A stretch of 64,000 bases of DNA from assembly GCF_026626335.1 (NCBI RefSeq), contig NZ_JAPNTZ010000002.1, positions 654,044-718,043 on the forward strand, given 5' to 3'. A program made the translations under genes and the position numbers. This DNA is from Paractinoplanes pyxinae (GTDB lineage Bacteria > Actinomycetota > Actinomycetes > Mycobacteriales > Micromonosporaceae). A model generated the notes under the pieces. It made no database searches, had not been told where the DNA came from, and worked only from the letters and a program-made list of their open reading frames with translations. Below are positions 18,974 to 27,028 of this stretch, one piece after another; position 1 is the stretch's first letter, and each line of letters begins with the position of its first letter.

Positions 18974-20230
18974 TCAGATCCAGCGGGCGATGACTGACGC
19001 GCCGCCCAGCACCTTGTCGTTGACGCTGACCAGGGGTTCGGCCCGGTCGGCGGGCAGGTAGACGTCGGTGCGGGAGCCGAAGCGGATCAGGCCCATGCGC
19101 TCGCCCCGGGCCACCAGCGTGCCGGCCGGGACCCGCTGCACGATGCGGCGGGCGATCAGACCCGTCCGCTGGGCCACCACCACCGTGCCGTGGTCGGTGT
19201 CGAGCACCGTGTACGCGGCCACGTTGTGCTCGGCGGCGGCGGTCATCGCGTTCGCGTAGCCGCCCTCCTCGACGAAGTAGTCGGACACCCGCCCGGCCAC
19301 CGGCACCCGGTTGACGTGCACGTCGAGCACCGACAGGAACACCGCGATCCGCAGGAACTCGCCCGGCCCGAAGCGCTCGTCGGTCATCCGCTCGACCGAC
19401 AGCACCCGCCCGTCCGACGCCGCCACCACCGCGGCCGGGTCGTCGGGCAGCTCGCGCTCGGGGTCGCGGAAGAACGCCGCCACCGGGGCCGCGGCCAGCG
19501 CCGGCAGCAGCCACAGCTTCGACTTCGGCCGGGCGATGCGGGCCACGGCGGCCAGGCCGAGCGTGATGCCCGCGGCGGCGACGCCGTTGGAGTCGATGTG
19601 CATGGCCCGGGTGACCGGAACGCTGGACGGCCGGTAGACCGGGGCCAGGGTCGCCGCGACGCTCGGGTCGGCCGGGGTGAAGCGCAGCTTGTGCACCCGC
19701 AGCGGCGGCTGGTTGCGCACCACCAGGTCGGAGCCGACCCCGAACAGCGCGCCCTGCCGGAACAGCTCGGCCGCGGCCCCACCCGTGCGACCCGGGGTGG
19801 CCGGCACCGCGAGGGTGACCACGCCGCCGTCGCTGAGGTGCTTGCCAAGCTGGTCGAGCAGGTCACGCACGTCGCCGGCGGTGCCGCTCAGCGGCTCGCC
19901 GACGATCACCACGTCGGCCGGCTCGGCCTCGTCGAGCGACTCGACCACCCGGACCCGGTCGGCGATCCAGCCGCCCAGGCCGTCGATGTGGTCACGCAGC
20001 AGATCGGCCGTGCTGCGCTCGCCGGCGACCAGGGTGAGCCGGTCGCCGGGCAGCAGGGCCTCGACCGCGCTGGCCACCACCGGCGAGGAGTGGTCGGCGC
20101 CGATCACGATCGCGGACGTGGCCGCGTTGTGCCGGGCGAACTCGGCGGTCAGGGCTCGGGCGGCCGTGAGACCGACTCCGACGATCGGCGCACGGGACAC
20201 AACGGGGAACGCAGTCATGCCGACGAGCAT
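18974..20230 (-). CDS. psd: Phosphatidylserine decarboxylase fused to an N-terminal Rossmann-like domain
   Basis: Psd converts phosphatidylserine to phosphatidylethanolamine and self-cleaves to form a pyruvoyl group. The C-terminal ~210 residues are a short-type (Psd-A) enzyme: hydrophobic segment, FFRDPERELP, DVHVNRVPVAG, and the RFGSRTDVYLP motif whose G385-S386 is the expected processing site. Residues 1-200 do not belong to a normal short Psd (about 200-240 residues); their alpha/beta pattern (SAIVIGADHSS, DRLTLVAGER, DVVIVGEPLSG, DGGVVTLAVP) resembles a methyltransferase-like Rossmann fold but lacks a clear GxGxG. ATG at 20218 is an alternative start. It converges with pssA. Confidence 0.88.
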   Translation of the reverse strand: MLVGMTAFPVVSRAPIVGVGLTAARALTAEFARHNAATSAIVIGADHSSPVVASAVEALLPGDRLTLVAGERSTADLLRDHIDGLGGWIADRVRVVESLDEAEPADVVIVGEPLSGTAGDVRDLLDQLGKHLSDGGVVTLAVPATPGRTGGAAAELFRQGALFGVGSDLVVRNQPPLRVHKLRFTPADPSVAATLAPVYRPSSVPVTRAMHIDSNGVAAAGITLGLAAVARIARPKSKLWLLPALAAAPVAAFFRDPERELPDDPAAVVAASDGRVLSVERMTDERFGPGEFLRIAVFLSVLDVHVNRVPVAGRVSDYFVEEGGYANAMTAAAEHNVAAYTVLDTDHGTVVVAQRTGLIARRIVQRVPAGTLVARGERMGLIRFGSRTDVYLPADRAEPLVSVNDKVLGGASVIARWI

Positions 20231-20245
20231 ATTGCGCGCACCGTT

Positions 20246-20605
20246 CTAGTCCTTGCGGGGCTGGTCGGATGCCAGGCCGGGATGCTGCTGCGAGAACCGG
20301 TCGCCCGGGTCGTCCAGCAGTTCCCGCACGATCGAGGCGTGCACCTCGGGGGAGAGGTCACCGGGCAGTTCCGGCTCGGCCGGGCGCTCGGGCTCGGGCG
20401 CCGGGGCCGGGGGCGTGGCCGAGCGGGCCGACCGCAGCGCGCCGAGCAGGCCGATCACGCCGAAGACGATCAGGCCGCCGGCCACCAGCCAGCCCACCGC
20501 GGGCAGGTGCACGTCGATCACCCGTGACACCGCCCACCAGGCCACGACCAGCAGGAACAGGATGCCGAAGCTGAGCGAGACGCCATCGGTGCGATGTGGC
20601 CTCAT
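20246..20605 (-). CDS. Small membrane protein of the PspC cluster
   Basis: The 119-residue protein has two hydrophobic helices (about 12-28 and 36-55), a Pro/Ala/Glu linker and an acidic helical tail (DLSPEVHASIVRELLDDPGD). I do not recognise a named family. Its start overlaps the stop of the large PspC gene by 4 bases (ATGA), so the two are translationally coupled and probably act together in the membrane. Confidence 0.75.
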   Translation of the reverse strand: MRPHRTDGVSLSFGILFLLVVAWWAVSRVIDVHLPAVGWLVAGGLIVFGVIGLLGALRSARSATPPAPAPEPERPAEPELPGDLSPEVHASIVRELLDDPGDRFSQQHPGLASDQPRKD

Positions 20606-22119
20606 CGGAGCACCTCCACGTTGCCCGTGTCCATCTGCAGGTCGAGTTTCAGCGTGCCGCCACCGGCGCCGTCCGGCCCGAGGTCGGTCACGGTCCGGCC
20701 GTCGGCGTCCCGGTCGTTGAACTCCTGGTCGAAGAGCACGGCCCGGCCGTTGTCGATCTGCACCGAGGTGGTGGTGTCGACGTTGGCCGGCACGAGCACC
20801 CGCACCTGGCCGACCTTCATGGTGACGGTGATCGCCTGGCTCTGCCCGGCGAAGTTGACCTGCCGCAGGTCGAGCGTGGCGTTACCGGCCGTGAAGTCGT
20901 ACCGGTCGGCCACCCCGGCCAGGGTGGCCGGCCGATAGGTGCTGTTGCCGACCTCGCTGCCCCAGCGCTCGGCGCCGGTCGAGATGAGCAGCCCGACCGA
21001 GGCGATCAGGCCCAGCGCGATCAGCCCGCGGGCCCGGCCGAGCCAGGCCCCCACGATCAGGCCGGCGGCGATGGTGGCGACCGCGGCGGCGAAGTAGGCC
21101 GACACCGCGATGCTCGCGCCCGCCATGTCGATGGCGGCCATCACGCCGATCACCATGATCAGGCCGAAGAAGGTGAGCCGGCCCAGCTTGGAGCGCTCAC
21201 GCGGCGGCTTCGGCGGCTTGGGCGGCTTGACCTGCACCGGCGGCGCCGGCGGCCCGGGCGGATAGGTGACGGGCGTGGGCCGGGCGTACGGGCCGTGCGG
21301 CGCGAACGGCGGCCGGTACCCACCGGCGGGCGGCGCGTACGGCGGCGGCGGGACCGGCGGCACCACCGGCTCGGTCACCGGTTCGGCGGGCGATGCGGCC
21401 GGGGCCGCCGCCGGCGCGGTGGGCGGGACGGCGCCGAACTCGGCCGTCTTGTCGAACGGGCCCGGCTCGAACGGCCCGGGCGGCGGCGGTGGTGGCGGGG
21501 CCGCGGGAAACGCCGACGGCTGCTGCTGGTTGTTGCCGCTGCGCTTGATGAGCAGGATCGCGCCCAGGATGACCGCGCAGGCCAGCAGGCTGGCGCGCAT
21601 GCCGTCCTGCACGATGAAGGCGAACGACAGCACGGCCGCGCCGCCGAGCAGCACCACCGAGACCGGCGTCATGCCCGAGCGGCCCTTGCCCAGCAGCGAC
21701 TCGATCGGCGAGGCGGTGTCGCCCTCGGCCGGCATGACCAGCCAGCCGATCAGGTAGAGCAGCACGCCGACCCCGCTGATCACACCGAGCACGGCGAACA
21801 GCACCCGCCACAGCACCGGGTCGGTGTTGGTGGCGCGGGCCAGGGCGCCGCAGACGCCGGCCAGGTAGCGGCCCTGGCGAGGGCGGACCAGCTTGTCCCG
21901 AGAGAAATTGTCCCGCGAGAAGGTCGGACCGTCGCCGGCCGCCGAGAACCACGGCGGCGGCTCGGAGGCGGGGCCGGGCTCGGTCGCTGGGCCGGGCTCC
22001 GTGCCCGGGCCGGGCTCCGTGCCGGGGCCGGGCTCGGTGGCCGGACCGGGTTCGGTGGCCGGCGGCACGTCCTGCGACGGACCGGCGGGACCCCGTGCGG
22101 CGGCAGCTTCGTCGTTCAT
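20602..22119 (-). CDS. Large PspC-domain membrane protein with repeat-rich N terminus
   Basis: From the ATG at 22119 (GAGG upstream) the protein has 505 residues. The N terminus has five imperfect repeats of TEPGPx. A PspC domain follows (about 85-145, RQGRYLAGVCGALARATNTDP), then more helices, a Pro-rich cytoplasmic-looking linker (about 200-330), further helices, and a C-terminal beta domain of ~130 residues (NATLDLRQVNF ... VLVPANVDTTT) similar to the LiaF/DUF4097-type adhesin-like domains of envelope-stress proteins. It is divergent from a PspC histidine kinase and its regulator, so it is a likely partner or target of that system. Confidence 0.82.
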   Translation of the reverse strand: MNDEAAAARGPAGPSQDVPPATEPGPATEPGPGTEPGPGTEPGPATEPGPASEPPPWFSAAGDGPTFSRDNFSRDKLVRPRQGRYLAGVCGALARATNTDPVLWRVLFAVLGVISGVGVLLYLIGWLVMPAEGDTASPIESLLGKGRSGMTPVSVVLLGGAAVLSFAFIVQDGMRASLLACAVILGAILLIKRSGNNQQQPSAFPAAPPPPPPPGPFEPGPFDKTAEFGAVPPTAPAAAPAASPAEPVTEPVVPPVPPPPYAPPAGGYRPPFAPHGPYARPTPVTYPPGPPAPPVQVKPPKPPKPPRERSKLGRLTFFGLIMVIGVMAAIDMAGASIAVSAYFAAAVATIAAGLIVGAWLGRARGLIALGLIASVGLLISTGAERWGSEVGNSTYRPATLAGVADRYDFTAGNATLDLRQVNFAGQSQAITVTMKVGQVRVLVPANVDTTTSVQIDNGRAVLFDQEFNDRDADGRTVTDLGPDGAGGGTLKLDLQMDTGNVEVLR

Positions 22120-22165
22120 GCCATCGATCCTCACCCCGGGGGCACCCGATCCGCTTCCGGCTCCG

Positions 22166-22184
22166 ACCCTGAGGCCACCCTGAG
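22166..22184. promoter_or_regulatory. Direct repeats, candidate response-regulator box
   Basis: ACCCTGAG occurs at 22166-22173 and 22177-22184, an 11-base period, in the 150-base divergent gap between the PspC protein and the PspC kinase. An IR CCCAGG/CCTGGG (22188-22193, 22200-22205) and GGGGAgtTCCCC (22204-22215) lie beside it. NarL-type regulators often bind such repeats; assignment is inference. Confidence 0.3.
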
Positions 22185-22271
22185 ATCCCAGGGCCGATAC
22201 CTGGGGGAGTTCCCCGTGGCTCAAGCCGCCCGGACGTGTGACGATCGGAGGACACAAGCCGAGGAGGAGCC

Positions 22272-23525
22272 ATCACCGCCGCCACCCAGCCCACGCGCCG
22301 CCTTTACCGGCCGCGCGACCACCGCATCGTCGCGGGTGTCGCGTCCGGGCTGGCGCAGCACCTGGGCGTTCCCGTGCTGGTCGTGCGCATCGCGCTGGTG
22401 GTGCTGCTCGGCTTCAACGGCCTCGGCCTCCTTCTGTACGCGGCCTTCTGGGCCGTGCTGCCGCAGCAGGCCGTCACGGCCGACCCGCCCCAGCGCCGCG
22501 ACCGGGCCATGCTGCTGCCGTTCGGCGCCATCGGCCTCGGCGTGGTGCTGCTGCAGGCCCTGGTCTTCGAGGACAGCGTGGCCGGCACGGTCGGCTGGCT
22601 CATCGCGGTCGTCGCCGTCGGCGCCGGCATCATCTGGCACCAGTCCGACCCCAGCCGGCGCACGCTGGGCGGCTCGATGCCGCAGCAGCCGTGGCTGGCC
22701 GCCGTGGTGGCCGAGAGCGACCGCCGTTTCTTCCTGTTCCGCTTCATCGGCGGCGGGGTGCTGGTCGCCACCGGCATCATCGGCGTCGTCGCGGTCTACG
22801 CCCCGGCCGGCAGCCTGTCCGCCGTCGTCAACGGTGTCATCTTCGCTCTGGTCGGCCTGCTCGGCGTCGGCGTGGTGGCCGCGCCGCTGCTGTGGCGCAT
22901 GTTCAACCAGCTGCGCGCCGAGCGTGAGGGCCGCATCCGCGAGCAGGAAAGGGCCGAGCTGGCCGCCATGATCCACGATCAGGTGCTGCACACGCTGGCC
23001 CTGATCCAGCGCAACTCGGCCGACATCAAAGAGGTGCAACGGCTGGCCCGGGGTCAGGAGCGCAGCCTGCGCAACTGGCTCTACAAGCCGACCGCCTCGC
23101 CCACCGAGCGCTTCGCGGCCGCCCTCGAGCAGGCCGCGGCCGAGGTCGAGGACACGTACGCGATCACGGTCGAGACAGTTGTGGTCGGCGACACCGAGTG
23201 CGACGACCGGGTCGCCGCCCTGGTCGCGGCGGCGCGTGAGGCCCTGGTCAACGCGGCCCGCCACTCCGGCGTACAGACGGTCTCGCTCTATGCCGAGGTC
23301 GAGGCGGAGGAGCTGAGCGTCTTCGTGCGCGACCGCGGCGCCGGGTTCGACCTGTCCGGTGTGCAAGAGTCGCGCCACGGCGTGCGAGGCTCCATCATCG
23401 GGCGTATGCAGCGCCACGGTGGCAAGGCCGAGATCCGCAGCGCCCCCGGCGACGGCACCGAAGTCCGGCTGACCATGTCCGTCTCGCGGGAGAGCGTGGC
23501 GGCCGGGAAGGAGACAGCACGATGA
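22272..23525 (+). CDS. PspC-domain sensor histidine kinase, apparently starting at ATC
   Basis: Coding similarity begins at an ATC codon at 22272, 4-5 bases after GAGGAGGAG: the PspC domain (RLYRPRDHRIVAGVASGLAQ) is in frame from here. No ATG, GTG or TTG exists in this frame between the stop at 22239 and the GTG at 22374, and that GTG would delete half of the PspC domain. The 417-residue product has the PspC domain, about five helices, the HisKA_3 dimerisation segment with H235 (AMIHDQVLHTLALIQ) and an HATPase domain (AREALVNAARHSG, DRGAGFD). It overlaps the response regulator by 4 bases (ATGA). The layout resembles actinobacterial MacRS-type systems, by memory. Confidence 0.8.
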   Translation: MTAATQPTRRLYRPRDHRIVAGVASGLAQHLGVPVLVVRIALVVLLGFNGLGLLLYAAFWAVLPQQAVTADPPQRRDRAMLLPFGAIGLGVVLLQALVFEDSVAGTVGWLIAVVAVGAGIIWHQSDPSRRTLGGSMPQQPWLAAVVAESDRRFFLFRFIGGGVLVATGIIGVVAVYAPAGSLSAVVNGVIFALVGLLGVGVVAAPLLWRMFNQLRAEREGRIREQERAELAAMIHDQVLHTLALIQRNSADIKEVQRLARGQERSLRNWLYKPTASPTERFAAALEQAAAEVEDTYAITVETVVVGDTECDDRVAALVAAAREALVNAARHSGVQTVSLYAEVEAEELSVFVRDRGAGFDLSGVQESRHGVRGSIIGRMQRHGGKAEIRSAPGDGTEVRLTMSVSRESVAAGKETAR

Positions 23526-24190
23526 CCGAGCCCCAGGAGTCCCCGGCCGACCGGCGGCTCACCGTCTTCCTGGTCGACGACCACGCCATGTTCCGGGCCG
23601 GCGTCCGCGCCGAACTGGGCGCCCACGTCGAGGTGGTCGGCGAGGCGAGCTCGGTGGCCGAGGCGGTCAGCCGCATCGCCGCCATCGAGCCCGACGTGGT
23701 GCTGCTCGACGTGCACATGCCCGACGGCGGCGGCCGGGCCGTGCTCGACGCGATGCGGCGCACGCATCCCCACGTACGCTTCCTGGCTTTGTCCGTCTCG
23801 GATGCCGCCGAGGACGTGATCGGCCTGATCCGGGCCGGCGCCCGGGGATACGTCACCAAGACCATCTCGCCCGACGAGCTGGCCGCGGCGATCCGCCGGG
23901 TGGCCGACGGCGACGCGGTGTTCAGCCCCCGCCTGGCCGGGTTCGTGCTCGACGCGTTCGCCTCCCGGCCCGACGTGCCGGTGGCCGACCCCGAGCTCGA
24001 CCAGCTCACCAACCGCGAGCGTGAGGTCCTGCGCCTGCTCGCGCGGGGTTACGCGTACAAGGAAATCGCCAAGGAGCTGTTCATCTCGATCAAGACAGTC
24101 GAGACGCATGTCTCGAACGTCCTGAGGAAGCTCCAAATGAGCAACCGTTACGAATTGTCACGATGGGCGGCTGATCGTCGCCTGGTCTGA
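23522..24190 (+). CDS. NarL/LuxR-type response regulator
   Basis: The 222-residue protein has a complete receiver: acidic pair D19/D20, phosphoacceptor D63 (VVLLDVHMP), conserved serine (LALSVSD) and lysine (YVTKTIS), and a C-terminal LuxR helix-turn-helix (LTNREREVLRLLARGYAYKEIAKELF). It overlaps the PspC kinase gene and is surely its partner. Likely targets are the divergent PspC gene pair; the direct repeats at 22166-22184 are candidate sites. Unlike the regulator at 4 kb, all phosphorylation residues are present. Confidence 0.93.
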   Translation: MTEPQESPADRRLTVFLVDDHAMFRAGVRAELGAHVEVVGEASSVAEAVSRIAAIEPDVVLLDVHMPDGGGRAVLDAMRRTHPHVRFLALSVSDAAEDVIGLIRAGARGYVTKTISPDELAAAIRRVADGDAVFSPRLAGFVLDAFASRPDVPVADPELDQLTNREREVLRLLARGYAYKEIAKELFISIKTVETHVSNVLRKLQMSNRYELSRWAADRRLV

Positions 24191-24373
24191 CGGTCGGTTG
24201 CGGATCGTGCACCGAACGGCATCGCCGCAGCTCAGGGGCCTGCTTCACGGAGTGATCGAAGGGTCTGACTAGTATCGGCTTGATAACGGGGCCTTGGCAT
24301 ACGTTGGCTCTGTGTCACAGTTGCTGCGTCTCACACGACCCCCGTGAGCGCCCCTGAAGGAGGCACCCCCCAC

Positions 24374-26008
24374 ATGCCTGGGAAAAGCCCGTGGAAGGTG
24401 GTGGCCTCCCTGGCCGCCATCGCCTTAGTGGCGGCCGGCTGCAGCGGTAGCACGTCGGATGACACCGAAGTTCTGCCCAACAGCATCAGCATCGGCATCG
24501 GCGAGCCCTCGAGCCTCGTCCCGCAGAACTCGGTCGAGTCGAACGCCTCGCAGGTGCTGGCGTCGCTCTTCTACCCGCTCGTGCGGTTCGACCCGAAGAA
24601 CAAGCCGTACCCCGTGGCCGCCCAGTCGATCACCCACGACAAGGCCAACCGGGTCTGGACCGTCAAGCTCAAGCCGGGCTTCACCTTCAGCAACGGCGAA
24701 CCGGTCACCGCCGACAACTACATCGACGCCTGGAACTTCGGCGCCTACGGCCCGAACGGCCAGCTCGCGTCGTACTTCTTCAGCCGCATCGACGGCTTCG
24801 CCGACCTGCAGTCGAAGGATCCCGACGACGGCGGTCCCGAGAAGGCGCCCGAGCCCAAGGCGACCAAGCTGAGCGGGCTCAAGAAGGTCAACAACCTGAC
24901 CTTCACCGTGACGTTGTCGGAGAACTTCGCCGGCTGGGAATCGGTCATGGGCTACGACGCCTTCTATCCGCTGCCCAAGGCGGCCTTCGCCAGCGAGGGC
25001 GTGCTGAAGAAAGAGTACGGAGAGGCGCCGATCGGCAACGGCCCCTTCAAGATGAAGGGCACGTGGACCCACGACGAGAAGATCGTGGTCGAGCAGGTGC
25101 CCGACTTCAAGGGCACGGTTCCCAAGATCGGCGGCATCACCTGGAAGATCTATCAGGAGCTGGGCGCGCAGTACGCCGACCTGATGGCGGGCAACCTCGA
25201 CGTCGAGACGAAGATCCCGATCGAGAGCCTGGGCTCCGCCTCGGGTGACCTCGGCGCCCGCCTCGGCAAGAGCCCGAGCTCCTCGTTCTCGTTCATGGGC
25301 TTCCCCCTGTACGAGGACAAATGGAAGAACCCGCAGGTGCGGCGCGCGCTGTCCATGGCGATCAACCGGGAAGAGATGACCGACCAGGTCTTCCTGGGCT
25401 CCGAGACGCCGGCCAAGTCGTTCGTGTCGCCGGTGGTGTCGGGCGCCCGCCCCAACAGCTGCGGCGAGGCGTGCGACTACAACCCGACCAAGGCCCGCCA
25501 GCTCTACACGGCCAACAACGGCCCCAAGGACATCAAGATCGGCTACAACGCGGACGGCGGCCACAAGGCCTGGATCGACGCGATGTGCAACCAGATCAAG
25601 GGCTCCCTCGGCGTCAACTGCACCGGCGCCCCGCAGCCGAAGCTGGGCACGCTGGTCGACAAGGCGCGGGCCAAGGAGGACGTCGGCCTGATCCGGCTCG
25701 GCTGGGCGATGGACTACCCGCTCATGGAGAGCTACCTCGGCCCGCTGTACACCAGCGACGGCTCGTCGAACTACTACGGCTACAAGAACAGCACGTTCGA
25801 CAGCCTCGTCCGGCAGGGCTCGGCCGCCCCCACCACCACCCAGGCCGAGAAGCTGTGGCGTGAGGCGGAGGACCTGCTGGTCCGGGACATGCCGGTGCTG
25901 CCGCTGCGGTTCGGCCAGAACGTGTTCGGCTACTCCGATCGCGTCACCGACGTGACGATGGATCTCTACCAGAAGGTCGACATCTACTCGATCGACTTCG
26001 CCGACTGA
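24374..26008 (+). CDS. Peptide ABC transporter substrate-binding lipoprotein
   Basis: From the ATG at 24374 (AAGGAGG upstream) the protein has 544 residues: a lipoprotein signal with lipobox VAAGC, then an SBP family 5 fold of OppA/DppA type (SIGIGEPSSLVPQNS, VWTVKLKPGFTFSNGEPVTADNY, NPQVRRALSMAINREEM). It captures oligopeptides or related solutes outside the membrane. It is the first gene of a five-gene transporter operon. A GTG at 24344 is in frame but would put residues before the signal peptide. Confidence 0.93.
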   Translation: MPGKSPWKVVASLAAIALVAAGCSGSTSDDTEVLPNSISIGIGEPSSLVPQNSVESNASQVLASLFYPLVRFDPKNKPYPVAAQSITHDKANRVWTVKLKPGFTFSNGEPVTADNYIDAWNFGAYGPNGQLASYFFSRIDGFADLQSKDPDDGGPEKAPEPKATKLSGLKKVNNLTFTVTLSENFAGWESVMGYDAFYPLPKAAFASEGVLKKEYGEAPIGNGPFKMKGTWTHDEKIVVEQVPDFKGTVPKIGGITWKIYQELGAQYADLMAGNLDVETKIPIESLGSASGDLGARLGKSPSSSFSFMGFPLYEDKWKNPQVRRALSMAINREEMTDQVFLGSETPAKSFVSPVVSGARPNSCGEACDYNPTKARQLYTANNGPKDIKIGYNADGGHKAWIDAMCNQIKGSLGVNCTGAPQPKLGTLVDKARAKEDVGLIRLGWAMDYPLMESYLGPLYTSDGSSNYYGYKNSTFDSLVRQGSAAPTTTQAEKLWREAEDLLVRDMPVLPLRFGQNVFGYSDRVTDVTMDLYQKVDIYSIDFAD

Positions 26009-26025
26009 GTGACCGTTCGAACGGT

Positions 26026-26062
26026 GGTGGCGCCACGGTTGAGGTGAAACCGTGGCGCCACC
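26026..26062 (+). terminator. Strong stem-loop between the binding protein and permease genes
   Basis: A perfect 15-base stem (26026-26040 with 26048-26062) with a 7-base loop, not followed by a T run. In such operons this structure usually lowers transcription of the distal genes or protects the upstream mRNA, so that the binding protein is made in excess. Confidence 0.6.
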
Positions 26063-26101
26063 GCTGTCTGCCCGTCCCCTCCGCGCCCAAAAGGCTTCTC
26101 C

Positions 26102-27028
26102 ATGTTCCGCTACATCGTGCGGCGCCTGCTTCAGATGGTTCTCACCTTCTTCGGGGCCACCTTCGTCGTCTACGCGCTGATGTTCGCCAACATCGACGAC
26201 CCGTTCCAGGCCCTCGTCGGTGACCGCCCGCTCACCGACACTCAGCGCGCCGCCCTGAACGCGCAGTACCACCTGGACGACGGCTTCCTCACGCAGTATT
26301 GGCACTACGTGACCGGCCTGCTCACCGGCGACTTCGGGCGGTCGCTGACCGGCCGCTCGATCGGCGAGATGCTGGCCCAGGCGTGGCCGGTCACCATCCG
26401 GCTGGCCCTGCTGGCAATCGTCATCGCCTCTGTCATCGCGGTCGGAGCCGGTGTGCTCGCCGGCCTGCGCCGGGGCGGGGCGTTCGACACCGTCACCCTG
26501 GTGCTGACGCTGATCGTGCTGGCCATGCCGATCGTGGTGCTGGCGCCGCTGGCCCAGCTGGTGTTCGGCATCCAGCTCGGCTGGTTCCCGCCCACGGCCA
26601 CCCGCGACGCGAACCTCTACCAGCTGCTGCTGCCGGCCCTGGTGCTGGGCACCCTCGTGGTCGCCACCGAGTTGCGGGTGACCCGGGCGTCGGTGGCCGA
26701 GAACCTTCGGGCCGACTACGTCCGTACGGCCCGGGCCAAGGGCCTCGCCCCGAAGCGCGTGGTCGGCGTGCACGTGCTGCGCAACTCGCTGATCCCGGTG
26801 ATCACCCTCATCGGCGTCGACATCGGCGTGCTCATGTCCGGCGCGGTCGTGACCGAAGGCGTCTTCAACATCCCGGGCGTGGGCTTCAACCTGCTGCGCG
26901 GCATCCGCACCGAGGACGGCCCACTGGTGGTCGGCTTCGTCAGCGTGCTCGTCATCGTCTTCCTGGTCATCAACCTGATCGTCGACCTGCTCTACGCCGC
27001 CCTCGACCCCCGGATCCGCTATGAGTGA
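26102..27028 (+). CDS. Oligopeptide ABC transporter permease, OppB/DppB type
   Basis: The 308-residue protein begins MFRYIVRRLLQMVLTFFG, the standard OppB N-terminal helix, and has six helices. The EAA loop that contacts the ATPases is visible (VRTARAKGLAPKRVVGVHVLRNSLIPV). GC-rich gap of 93 bases from the binding protein. It overlaps the next permease by 8 bases and forms a heterodimer with it. Confidence 0.93.
   Translation: MFRYIVRRLLQMVLTFFGATFVVYALMFANIDDPFQALVGDRPLTDTQRAALNAQYHLDDGFLTQYWHYVTGLLTGDFGRSLTGRSIGEMLAQAWPVTIRLALLAIVIASVIAVGAGVLAGLRRGGAFDTVTLVLTLIVLAMPIVVLAPLAQLVFGIQLGWFPPTATRDANLYQLLLPALVLGTLVVATELRVTRASVAENLRADYVRTARAKGLAPKRVVGVHVLRNSLIPVITLIGVDIGVLMSGAVVTEGVFNIPGVGFNLLRGIRTEDGPLVVGFVSVLVIVFLVINLIVDLLYAALDPRIRYE

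Noticed and set aside
20596..22971. 791-codon plus-strand frame opposite the PspC gene
   Set aside because: No recognisable domain; overlaps the well-supported PspC protein on the other strand and the kinase in another frame.
24344..24373. GTG at 24344 as start of the peptide-binding protein
   Set aside because: It would place ten residues ahead of a normal lipoprotein signal, and AAGGAGG is positioned for the ATG at 24374.
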